From Syntrophaceae bacterium UBA6109 (GTDB lineage Bacteria > Desulfobacterota > Syntrophia > Syntrophales > UBA6109), in contig DIWJ01000085.1 in the NCBI GenBank assembly GCA_002428445.1, forward strand, positions 83,038 through 100,596: 17,559 bases of DNA, read 5' to 3'. The stretch's first letter is position 1. Each line of letters starts with the position of its first letter. The notes below the pieces were generated by a model that was not told where the DNA came from, ran no database searches, and saw only the letters and a list, made by a program, of their open reading frames with translations. The position numbers and the translations under genes are program-made. Positions 1-6,480 of this stretch are shown here, piece after piece.

Positions 1-696
1 GACGGAACCTTCTCCAACACGGAGCGCCGCGTGCAGAGGGTGCGCAAGGCCGTCGAACCTCCGGGACAGGCGAGAACCGACTGGGAAATCGTCGCCGAAC
101 TCTCCAGCCGGATGGGGTACGCGATGAAATACGGCTCGGCCCGGGAGATCATGGACGAGATCAACGCCCTCGCGCCGAGCTACGCCGGGATCACCTACGA
201 CCGCATCGAGAAGACCGGTCTGCAGTGGCCCTGCCCGACGAAGGACCATCCGGGCACGAAGTTCCTCCACAAGGACCGTTTCAGCCGCGGGCTGGGTCTC
301 TTCGCCGCGATCGAATTTATCCCGCCGGCGGAAATGCCGGACAAGAAATTCCCGCTGATCCTGTCGACGGGGCGCGTGCTGTACCATTACCACACCGGCA
401 CCATGACGCGCCTTGCCGAGGGTCCGATGCAGCGTTATCCTCAGAGTCTGATCGAGATCCATCCGAAAGACGCCGAGAAGTTCGGAATCGGCGAAGGCCA
501 GACGGTGAAGGTCACTTCCCGCCGCGGTGAAGTCGAGGCCAAGGCCCTCGTCACCGAGCGCTCCCAGGAAGGCGTGGTCTTCATGAACTTCCATTTCAAG
601 GAAGCGGCCGTGAACCAGCTCACCAATGCGGCCCTCGATCCGATCGGGAAGATTCCCGAGTACAAGGTGTGCGCAGTGAAAATCGAAGCGGTCTGA
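1..696 (+). CDS. Formate dehydrogenase alpha subunit, C-terminal part (5' truncated)
   Basis: The reading frame is open from base 1, so the gene begins outside the window; 231 residues are visible. The segment near the start (SNTERRVQRVRKAVEPPG) is typical of the molybdopterin-binding catalytic subunit of formate dehydrogenases. The last ~115 residues form the molydop-binding domain, with LSTGRVLYHYHTGTMTR followed by IHPKDAEKFGIGEGQ and the SRRGEVEAKA strand. The enzyme oxidises formate to CO2 (or the reverse) using a Mo or W bis-MGD cofactor, the key redox step in syntrophic or acetogenic anaerobes. The active-site Cys/Sec and the Fe-S ligands lie upstream and cannot be seen, so selenium use is undetermined. 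A strong terminator follows 15 nt after the stop, so this is the last gene of its operon. Another molybdopterin oxidoreductase of the family is the main alternative. Confidence 0.9.
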   Translation, partial: DGTFSNTERRVQRVRKAVEPPGQARTDWEIVAELSSRMGYAMKYGSAREIMDEINALAPSYAGITYDRIEKTGLQWPCPTKDHPGTKFLHKDRFSRGLGLFAAIEFIPPAEMPDKKFPLILSTGRVLYHYHTGTMTRLAEGPMQRYPQSLIEIHPKDAEKFGIGEGQTVKVTSRRGEVEAKALVTERSQEGVVFMNFHFKEAAVNQLTNAALDPIGKIPEYKVCAVKIEAV

Positions 697-710
697 GGAA
701 GGACCCTTTG

Positions 711-750
711 CGATAAAAAAGGCCGGGGCTTCCCCGGCCTTTTTTTATCG
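711..750. terminator. Rho-independent terminator, probably bidirectional
   Basis: An 8-bp GC stem, GGCCGGGG (721-728) with CCCCGGCC (732-739), has a 3-nt loop. It is flanked by an A6 run on the left and a T7 run on the right, and the outer CGAT/ATCG also pair. It directly follows the formate dehydrogenase stop codon. The A and T tracts on both sides would let it act on either strand. Confidence 0.93.
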
Positions 751-843
751 GCGCCGCCGCGATCCAACGAAGAGGAAAGTGCACGGCAAACCTCCCTGAG
801 GCAGGTGGTGGGCGAAGCATGGTCAAATACCGGCGAAAACAAA

Positions 844-873
844 TTGACAGGAAATCGATTCAACGTGTATGGG
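844..873 (+). promoter_or_regulatory. Candidate sigma70 promoter for the Tim44-like gene
   Basis: A perfect TTGACA (-35) lies at 844-849. A weak -10 candidate, TATGGG, follows at 868-873 with 18-bp spacing. It sits after the upstream terminator and about 30 nt before the chosen start codon. The poor -10 keeps confidence low. Confidence 0.3.
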
Positions 874-905
874 AGTCTACCACAAAATATCACTCGGGAG
901 GTTTT

Positions 906-1883
906 ATGTCTTTCAAGAGTCTGTCAAAGGCCTGCATTGGCCTTTTGGTCCTGTGGTTCGTCTTTTTTGTCGCCCTGGAATCGAGCGCATTTGCCAGAGC
1001 CGGCGGCGGCAGATCCTTCGGAAGCCGAGGCTCCAGGTCGTTTTCGGCGCCCCGACCGGCCGCGCCCGCGCCTGCGCAAACCGTGCCGGGCGCCGGGCAG
1101 TTCGCGTCTCCGCCGGCAGCCGGTTTCCCGCAGCAGGGCGGTTTCATGAGGAGCATGGCAGGCGGATTGATCGGCGGCATGGCGGGCGCCATGCTGTTCC
1201 GGAGCCTGGGAATGGCCGGTGAATCTTCCGAGGCGACGGGCGGCGGCGGAATGGGGCTGCTGGACATCGCGCTGATCGGGCTGCTGCTGTACCTGTTGTT
1301 TTCCTACTTCAAGAAGCGCCGGCAAGCGGCTGTAGCCAGCGCCTATTACCGGTCCTCCCCTGCCCCCGGCCCCGCCCTGGAAGCCGGAATTCCGCCCGGC
1401 ACCGCGCCGTCGGCTGCGTCGCTGCAGGGAAACGACCTCGATACCGGCATGGCGCACATCCGGCAGATGGATCCCGCTTTCAATCCCTCCCGCTTCCTGG
1501 AGGAGAGTACCGACGCCTTCTTCAAGATTCAAGCGGCCTGGACGCAGCGCGACATGTCCGCCGCCGCCGGCCTGCTCACCCCGGAAATGCTCGCGACTTT
1601 TGAGGAGCAGGTTCGAACTCTGCGCAGGGAAGGACAAATCAACCGGCTGGAGAACATCGCCGTCCGCTCAATCGAGCTGGCCGAGGCCTGGCAGGAAAGC
1701 GGGCAGGATTTTGTGGCGGTGAAATTCCTGGCAAACCTTCTGGATTATACGGTCGAGGAAAAGACCGGCCGGATCAGCGCCGGGACGAAAGATGCGCCAA
1801 TCCGCTTCGAGGAATACTGGACCTTCACCCGTCCCGTCGGCAAGAAGGCCTGGAAGCTGGCGGCGATTCAGCAGCTGTCATGA
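906..1883 (+). CDS. Tim44-like domain membrane/secreted protein
   Basis: 325 residues from ATG 906, chosen because GGGAGG lies 4 nt upstream and a signal sequence starts there; an in-frame ATG at 819 has no such site. Residues 1-31 are a signal peptide or anchor ending near AFARA. Then come a Gly/Arg/Ser-rich GGGRSFGSRGSRSF stretch, a Pro/Ala-rich linker, a glycine-zipper segment (GGLIGGMAGAML, ~86-97) and a hydrophobic helix (~118-135) followed by KKRRQ. Residues ~185-325 match the bacterial Tim44-like fold: FLEESTDAFFKIQAAWTQRD, then a beta-rich half ending FEEYWTFTRPVGKKAWKLAAIQQ. The family is tied to membranes; its bacterial function is not established. The next gene starts 15 nt downstream, which suggests an operon. 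Confidence 0.85.
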   Translation: MSFKSLSKACIGLLVLWFVFFVALESSAFARAGGGRSFGSRGSRSFSAPRPAAPAPAQTVPGAGQFASPPAAGFPQQGGFMRSMAGGLIGGMAGAMLFRSLGMAGESSEATGGGGMGLLDIALIGLLLYLLFSYFKKRRQAAVASAYYRSSPAPGPALEAGIPPGTAPSAASLQGNDLDTGMAHIRQMDPAFNPSRFLEESTDAFFKIQAAWTQRDMSAAAGLLTPEMLATFEEQVRTLRREGQINRLENIAVRSIELAEAWQESGQDFVAVKFLANLLDYTVEEKTGRISAGTKDAPIRFEEYWTFTRPVGKKAWKLAAIQQLS

Positions 1884-1898
1884 GCCGGAGGTTCGGGC

Positions 1899-2369
1899 TT
1901 GAACAGACTGGACAAAACGCTGGCGGAGAAGGCGGAACTGCTGGAGAGAACCAACTGGCTCGGTTCCTTCAGCTGGAAAGAGATCGAGATCTTCTCCTGG
2001 TACGTCGACGTATTTCGCGTGGCTGCGGGTACCCCGATTTTCCATGAAGGCGGGAAAGACGCTTCCCTCTGCCTCATCGTGGAGGGAAGCGTCCAGATCG
2101 TCAAGGAGGATGCGGAGGCCCGAAAGAAGATCCTGTCGGTCATCACCCGGGGGAAAACGGTCGGCGAGATGGCTTTGTTTGACGGGGAACCGCGTTCCGC
2201 GAGCGCCATCGCCGCGGAAGCTACGACCATCATGATGCTGACGAAGGGATCGTTCGACCGCCTGCTGCGCGAACTCCCGGGGCTGGCCGCGAAGCTTCTT
2301 CTCGTACTGGGGAAGCTCCTCAGCCAGCGGTTGCGGCAGACCAGCGGGAAGTTGATCGACTTTATCTGA
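1899..2369 (+). CDS. Stand-alone cyclic nucleotide-binding domain protein
   Basis: 156 residues starting at TTG 1899; GGAGG at 1887-1891 with 7-nt spacing supports this start. Residues ~22-145 form one cNMP-binding (Crp/PKA regulatory-like) domain: GTPIFHEGGKDASLCLIVEGSVQIV, then the phosphate-binding cassette G89-E90-MALFDGEP-R99-SA. The Glu and Arg that bind cyclic nucleotide in active family members are both present, so ligand binding is plausible. There is no helix-turn-helix; the protein ends after a helical segment (LLRELPGLAAKLLLVLGKLLSQRLRQ). It is therefore more likely a sensory or partner protein than a transcription factor. It is probably cotranscribed with the Tim44-like gene. Confidence 0.85.
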   Translation: MNRLDKTLAEKAELLERTNWLGSFSWKEIEIFSWYVDVFRVAAGTPIFHEGGKDASLCLIVEGSVQIVKEDAEARKKILSVITRGKTVGEMALFDGEPRSASAIAAEATTIMMLTKGSFDRLLRELPGLAAKLLLVLGKLLSQRLRQTSGKLIDFI

Positions 2370-2401
2370 AGCGGCGACTCCGGTCCGCCCGGAACGCCCC
2401 G

Positions 2402-2468
2402 GCAGGACCGCACCGCGGCGCGGTCCTGCAGCTGATTCGCTTTTCTGATGCGGACGCCGCCCGCATCA
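2402..2468. terminator. Two hairpins between convergent genes
   Basis: Hairpin 1: GCAGGACCGC (2402-2411) with GCGGTCCTGC (2420-2429), a perfect 10-bp stem followed on the plus strand by TTTTC about 11 nt later. Hairpin 2: TGATGCGG (2446-2453) with CCGCATCA (2461-2468), a perfect 8-bp stem that includes the stop codon of the minus-strand gene. Their position between two converging genes suggests terminators for both strands, although neither has a long T tract. Confidence 0.5.
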
Positions 2469-2867
2469 ACCTTCTGCTTTCGGTTCGGCTTCCTTTTTCT
2501 TCTTCGGCGCCTTTTCCTTGGCAGCGGGTTTTTCGGCCTTTTCCGACTTTTCCGCTTTTGCTTTTGCCTTCGCCGGTTTTTCCCCCTTGGCCTTCTCCGC
2601 CGGCTTTTCCTCGGGCTGTTCTTTCGGCTGCGCAGCCTTCTCGGCCTTGATCCTGGCCAGGTCTTCCGTCCTCCGGGATTTCTTGTCGATTGCGGAGATG
2701 CGCCCGTTTGCCTGCTTCATCTTCGCGCGAAGGTTCTTCAACAGCGGATCCTTGGCGATTTCCTTCTCATCCAGACCGCGCGTTTTCAACAAGGCCAGGC
2801 GCCCGGCCAACTCTTTTTCCAGCGAAGCCTTCTGCGCCTGCCGGACTTCCATGGTGGTAGATGCCAT
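2466..2867 (-). CDS. Lysine/alanine/glutamate-rich small protein with histone H1-like tail
   Basis: 133 residues; the ATG at 2867 is preceded by a near-perfect AGGAGGAG. The first ~75 residues are a charged helical, probably coiled-coil region (EKELAGRLALLKTRGLDEKEIAKDPLLKNLRAKMKQANGRISAIDKKSRR). The remaining ~55 are low-complexity K/A/E/P repeats (KPAEKAKGEKPAKAKAKAEKSEKAEKPAAKEK), like the tails of bacterial H1-like proteins. No family is recognised. The tail could bind nucleic acid, but that is inferred from composition only. The gene is monocistronic and convergent with the cNMP-binding gene. Confidence 0.75.
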   Translation of the reverse strand: MASTTMEVRQAQKASLEKELAGRLALLKTRGLDEKEIAKDPLLKNLRAKMKQANGRISAIDKKSRRTEDLARIKAEKAAQPKEQPEEKPAEKAKGEKPAKAKAKAEKSEKAEKPAAKEKAPKKKKEAEPKAEG

Positions 2868-2974
2868 CTTCTCCTCCTGAGATCTTTCGTATTGCGGACC
2901 CTTCGTCGCCGTCGCTGCCGACTTGGAATCGTCCGTATTGCTCGCGGACGCTAACAGGTTTTCCCATCTAAATC

Positions 2975-3008
2975 AATCGGATCTTCGCGCGACTGAAGAT
3001 CTCCGATT
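2975..3008. repeat. Imperfect 12-bp hairpin
   Basis: AATCGG plus ATCTTC (2975-2986) pairs with GAAGAT plus CCGATT (2995-3008), with a 2-nt CT bulge and an 8-nt loop. It lies in the 335-nt gap between the pilin operon end and the start of the Lys-rich gene, both on the minus strand. It could be a transcript-end structure or an upstream control site; nothing distinguishes the two. Confidence 0.4.
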
Positions 3009-3089
3009 CCTGAAAATTTCAGTTGTGTAAATGGGCCTTCATTCTTCTTGCAATTATTCCAAGCGCAGGTGGTTTTCCGCCCTTAAATT

Positions 3090-3183
3090 GAAGTTCTCCG
3101 GATCAAGCTCCGGAGAATCTTCGATCCCCAAGGAAGGGATCTTGAGCATCATTCGCTCGCTCACCCCGCGGCAAGCCGCGGGG
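3090..3183. repeat. Cluster of three hairpins after the pilin operon
   Basis: Three adjacent palindromes occur. TTCTCCGGA (3094-3102) pairs with TCCGGAGAA (3109-3117), extended by GAAG/CTTC. GATCCC (3123-3128) pairs with GGGATC (3136-3141). CCCCGCGG (3164-3171) pairs with CCGCGGGG (3176-3183) around a CAAG loop. The last is flanked by similar GCTCGCT stretches. This is the look of REP/BIME-type intergenic repeats. They begin about 20 nt past the stop of the last pilin gene and may stabilise or end its mRNA. Apart from these and the 2975-3008 hairpin, the 2868-3202 gap shows nothing. Confidence 0.55.
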
Positions 3184-3202
3184 AATGCGCTCGCTGCCGG
3201 AT

Positions 3203-4618
3203 TCAATAGACGACATTGCCGGCACCCGTACCGCCGCCGGTCGATGAAAAGGCCTTGTCAACGTGTATACCGCCGCCGGTCATTGTTATGGTCTTGCAGG
3301 AAACCGTGCCAAAAAAATGCGATGCAGCGGTATAGGAACATACTGCCCCTGGCGCACTTACCCCTCCATAGGTTTCTTGTGAATTGAAATTCAGCTGGGT
3401 GGTAGTGATGCCCAAGAACCGCAGGGCGGTCGCCGGCGTCTGCGGCAGACCATCGGCGCAGGGTACTGCCGTTGTGCCTCCCCGGCAGGGCGGATTGATT
3501 CTGCAGTCCTGACCAAAGGTGGCTGTTCTCAGCACATACAGATCCAGTGATGCACCAGGTGAAATGAAGATATTGGATGCATTGATCATGTTCAGATTGC
3601 CGGTGTTCGTTATGAGGGAACCGTCATTCGTAAACACTTCGGAAATGATCAATGTGACATTGCCGTTGATCGTGAGTGTTCTGCCATTAAAATTAAAATA
3701 ATTCGTCCTGTAAACACCGGAAGTAAGCGTACTGGGATCATTGGCTGTGCCGGAACCAGTCATTGTGCGGTACGTATAGTTTATCGCTTTTATTTTTACG
3801 GTCACGGTGTTGCCCAGGAGCGAACCGCAAGTGTAGAAAGATGTGCAGGCGCCGGGAGGAAGGACTTCTGAATAAGCCTGAGCCGTGGCAGCGGAGGTCC
3901 TTGTTCCCGTAATCAGTATAATGGCGGGATTAAGGGAAACGGCATTGATGACTCCATAATCTTCATTAGGATCGCAATACTCCAGATTCGGCCCGCAGGG
4001 CCCGCAAATGGCGTCACCGCCGATCTGACAGGGGGTCGTTGCCTTATAAACAACATTGATCGACCCGTCGGCCGTTCCGTTCGTCCGGACAACTGCCAGT
4101 TGCGACCTATTCGAAGTGGCATTATATGGGCCTACGGACGAATCGTAACTGTCAATGATCGCTCCATTTGTAAGTTGAACGGACTGGACTCCAAAAACAT
4201 CCAGAGCGAACCTCTTGCTCTCGACGGTAAACATGATCTTCTGCTTCGTCTCCAGCGCCGTACCTACATTCACGATCCCCGTAGATTCCACGTAGGAACG
4301 CTTGTCGTCGGTTTGCGAGCTGAGATAGAATTTGCTTCCGTCCGACAAGGTAAATGTCTTCCCATGAAGAGCCGCGTCGATGGCAGCCCTGTCGCCGGCA
4401 GGGAGGGTATTGATGATCAATGCGGCATAATTCCTGCCGGACTGAGCCGCGTAGTAGGCTTTTTCCCGGTTATTGATGAACAACTCCGAAATGATGGTTG
4501 AAGAAAAAAGGCCGAGCATCCCGGAGCCGAGGACGGCGACGATCGTCATCGCAACGATGATCACGATGATTGCCGAACCTGCTTCTCTTTTTTCCCGCAT
4601 TCTCCGTTGCGAAATCAT
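3203..4618 (-). CDS. PilX/MshP-like prepilin-family protein with large extracellular domain
   Basis: 471 residues from ATG 4618; an in-frame TTG at 4639 adds 7 residues but has no better ribosome site. The N-terminus (REAGSAIIVIIVAMTIVAVLGSGMLGLFSSTIISE) resembles the PilX/MshP class of minor pilins: a Gly-Ser junction, a hydrophobic helix and no FTLxE. The exported part is much longer than MshP (~150 aa). It has a Cys-rich patch (CQIGGDAICGPCGPNLEYC) and a second one (CRINPPCRGGTTAVPC). It also has a repetitive beta-rich region (GRTLTINGNVTLIISEVFTNDGSLITNTGNLNMINASNIFISPGASLDLYV) that looks like a solenoid. The end (YGGVSAPGAVCSYTAASHFFGTVSCKTITMTGGGIHVDKAF) resembles the DUF7305 domain of pilus-associated proteins. 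It is the last gene of the minus-strand pilin operon and may be a tip or adhesive component (inference). Confidence 0.75.
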   Translation of the reverse strand: MISQRRMREKREAGSAIIVIIVAMTIVAVLGSGMLGLFSSTIISELFINNREKAYYAAQSGRNYAALIINTLPAGDRAAIDAALHGKTFTLSDGSKFYLSSQTDDKRSYVESTGIVNVGTALETKQKIMFTVESKRFALDVFGVQSVQLTNGAIIDSYDSSVGPYNATSNRSQLAVVRTNGTADGSINVVYKATTPCQIGGDAICGPCGPNLEYCDPNEDYGVINAVSLNPAIILITGTRTSAATAQAYSEVLPPGACTSFYTCGSLLGNTVTVKIKAINYTYRTMTGSGTANDPSTLTSGVYRTNYFNFNGRTLTINGNVTLIISEVFTNDGSLITNTGNLNMINASNIFISPGASLDLYVLRTATFGQDCRINPPCRGGTTAVPCADGLPQTPATALRFLGITTTQLNFNSQETYGGVSAPGAVCSYTAASHFFGTVSCKTITMTGGGIHVDKAFSSTGGGTGAGNVVY

Positions 4619-4682
4619 TTTATCTTTCCGTCCCTGCAATGAACTGCGGTCGCAATGTGAATTCTCTTTTCATCGATCATGT

Positions 4683-5198
4683 TCAGGGCGCGACAAGCGA
4701 GACATCGAAAGAGGGCGCAACCCGGGCGTTGAATGAGGCGGGCGTATTTTCCGCTCCCGTCAATACCAGATCGATCCCGATGATCCGCGATGCCGCCGAC
4801 CAGGTTGTCTGTGCAGCTCCGCTGTAGCTGTCATAATAGGCGAGTGAAAAACCGCTGACCTGATCCGTCAGGACGATGCCGTCGAGCAGAAGATTGGCGC
4901 CGGACCGGGATATCGTATGATCTGCCGCCACCGCATCTCTGTACGACGTGAATGTGATCTGTGTGCCGTTCGTGGAAGCGACATAAACCTTCTTCACGTT
5001 GTTCAGTTCCTTGACCATCCGTGCAATGGCAACCTGTCCCTTCAGCAGGGTGTCGGCGTTCTTCTGTGCAAAGACAAAACTGTTGACCATGTGGTAACTG
5101 GACAGGCCGATGACCGCCGTCACAATCCCGACCAGGAAAAGCGATACGATGATTTCAAGGAGCGTAAAGCCCCGCTTGTGGAATATGCCTCTGTTCAT
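4683..5198 (-). CDS. Prepilin-like protein (PilW/MshO/PulJ type)
   Basis: 171 residues from ATG 5198. MNRGIFHKRG10-FTLLE15 is a class III signal peptide: cleavage after G10, methylated F11, E15 in position +5, then a hydrophobic helix to ~30. The body (ADTLLKGQVAIARMVKELNNVKKVYVASTNGTQITFTSYRD) resembles PilW/MshO/GspJ minor pilins, where a helix is followed by a strand-rich globular part. Processing by the PilD peptidase is expected from the family. It starts 7 nt after the previous gene's stop. It is somewhat short for PilW, closer to a GspJ- or MshO-like pseudopilin. Confidence 0.8.
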   Translation of the reverse strand: MNRGIFHKRGFTLLEIIVSLFLVGIVTAVIGLSSYHMVNSFVFAQKNADTLLKGQVAIARMVKELNNVKKVYVASTNGTQITFTSYRDAVAADHTISRSGANLLLDGIVLTDQVSGFSLAYYDSYSGAAQTTWSAASRIIGIDLVLTGAENTPASFNARVAPSFDVSLVAP

Positions 5199-5205
5199 AA
5201 TCCCC

Positions 5206-5625
5206 TTATTGAATGAGCGTGAGCAGTATGGACAGCGTTTCGCCCAGATCGTTTTTAATGGTCACCTTCAGTATATTTTGAGGATCGACACCGACGACAA
5301 TCGGCGCTTCAGCATCGCCGACAAATTTGATGAAGTCGTTATACACGACCGTATATGCGCCATAGCCGGAGGTTGGCGGATTGCCGATCTTTGTCTTGAT
5401 CCCGGCGAGATTCGTCTTGTCCGAATTGTAGTCCGTCAGGATATTCTCCATGACCTGCTGCAGTGCGAAGGCCTTGGTCGCCTGGTGCAAGGGCTGGGAG
5501 CTCCTGATCAGCGACGTATTCGAATAGGTGAACATCATCGCGCCCAGGATCGCCGCGGCAACGATCACGATAACGGCCTCAATAAGGGTGAATCCCCCGT
5601 CATGTCGTCTGCTCGGCAGCCTCAT
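5206..5625 (-). CDS. Prepilin-like protein (MshD/GspI type)
   Basis: 139 residues. MRLPSRRHDGG11-FTLIE16-AVIVIVAAAILGAMMF gives a clear prepilin peptidase site and transmembrane helix. The helix continues into SLIRSSQPLHQATKAFALQQVMENILTDYNSDKTNL, like the QQxxExxL region of MshD/GspI. The globular part ends with PQNILKVTIKNDLGETLSILLTLIQ. The ATG overlaps the upstream stop by 4 nt (ATGA), so translation is probably coupled. Second gene of the four-gene pilin operon. Confidence 0.8.
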   Translation of the reverse strand: MRLPSRRHDGGFTLIEAVIVIVAAAILGAMMFTYSNTSLIRSSQPLHQATKAFALQQVMENILTDYNSDKTNLAGIKTKIGNPPTSGYGAYTVVYNDFIKFVGDAEAPIVVGVDPQNILKVTIKNDLGETLSILLTLIQ

Positions 5626-6128
5626 GGAATAAATCCTGTATTCCGTGTAACCGTAATGGTCTTCGTAGAGACACCATCGGTTATTTCAATGGTCGTTTCG
5701 CCGTCCAGGGCGGCCCCTGACGCGTCAACGGGGACGCCCCACACGTTGTATGTGACGGTTCCCGCCGTAACAGAAATGCCGCTCGGCAGATTGTGCGTCG
5801 GCGAGTCTTGACCGGGGAAATTATGCGTCGTGGTAACACCCTCTTCCGTTTTCCGCAAAGTGTAGGAGTTGCCGGAAAATAATACTCCCCATGTGGTATC
5901 CGTATAGCTGGATCTCTTATCCGCATCAGACAAGGCGCGAAACTGCGCATAACGGATGTTCGCTTTCAATATCTCCGTCTCGGCGGCGATATCGTAATAG
6001 GTCTTGGAGGCGATGCGGGATGTCGCCACGACACCGACGACGGCGATGACGAAAATGACGGCGATCACTTCCAGTACCGTAAATCCGTCTCGCCGTTTTT
6101 CGTAATGGTGAACTTTCATCTCCGTCAT
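5622..6128 (-). CDS. Prepilin-like protein (FimT/GspH/MshC type)
   Basis: 168 residues from ATG 6128; a second ATG at 6119 (MKVHH) is an alternative start, and neither has a strong ribosome site. YEKRRDG15-FTVLE20-VIAVIFVIAVVGVVATSR is a class III signal with methylation and +5 Glu positions intact. After the helix come EILKANIRYAQFRALSDADKRSSYTDTTWGVLFSGNSYTL and a beta-rich C-terminus, the usual GspH/FimT layout. First gene of the operon. The order FimT-like, GspI-like, PilW-like, PilX-like fits mshC-mshD-mshO-mshP or a PilY1-less type IV minor-pilin set. Pilus assembly ATPase and secretin genes are not in the window. Confidence 0.8.
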   Translation of the reverse strand: MTEMKVHHYEKRRDGFTVLEVIAVIFVIAVVGVVATSRIASKTYYDIAAETEILKANIRYAQFRALSDADKRSSYTDTTWGVLFSGNSYTLRKTEEGVTTTHNFPGQDSPTHNLPSGISVTAGTVTYNVWGVPVDASGAALDGETTIEITDGVSTKTITVTRNTGFIP

Positions 6129-6480
6129 ATTCGGGTCCGATCGTGGAGCTCTTTCGGCTGTGCACTTCAGGCCGGACTTCCCGCTGTCAGGGCGCCCGGA
6201 TCGGGACTCTTTCCCGGGCCGATTCTATCGGAAAGCGACATGTAAGTGTCTGTAATAATATCCATCTTTCACGCAAAAGGGAAGGACGAATCTGAAAGGA
6301 AACGGCCTCATCCTGCGTCAGCGAAGAGACGAAAAGCGGCCGCGCCGGCTGCTGCCGATTGCGAATGACGGCCGTCGGATCCGCTGCGGCGAAACACGAC
6401 TTGAAAACCTCGGCCTTTTTAGGCTAAAGACATTACGCAAATGCAGATCAAAAAAGCCGCTTCGTGAAAAGGAGTTCTCC
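6129..6480. other. 352-nt divergent intergenic region
   Basis: This gap separates the minus-strand pilin operon from pepA and must hold promoters for both. An AT-rich patch at 6252-6262 (GTAATAATATC) offers TATTAT on the minus strand and TAATAAT on the plus strand, but no convincing -35 is correctly spaced. I saw no sigma54 -24/-12 pair. No small gene or RNA is recognised here. Confidence 0.4.

Noticed and set aside
2448..2954. Leu/Arg/Phe-rich plus-strand frame over the Lys-rich gene
   Set aside because: The Leu/Arg/Phe repeats are the reverse reading of the Lys/Ala/Glu repeats, and it has no ribosome site comparable to the minus-strand AGGAGGAG.
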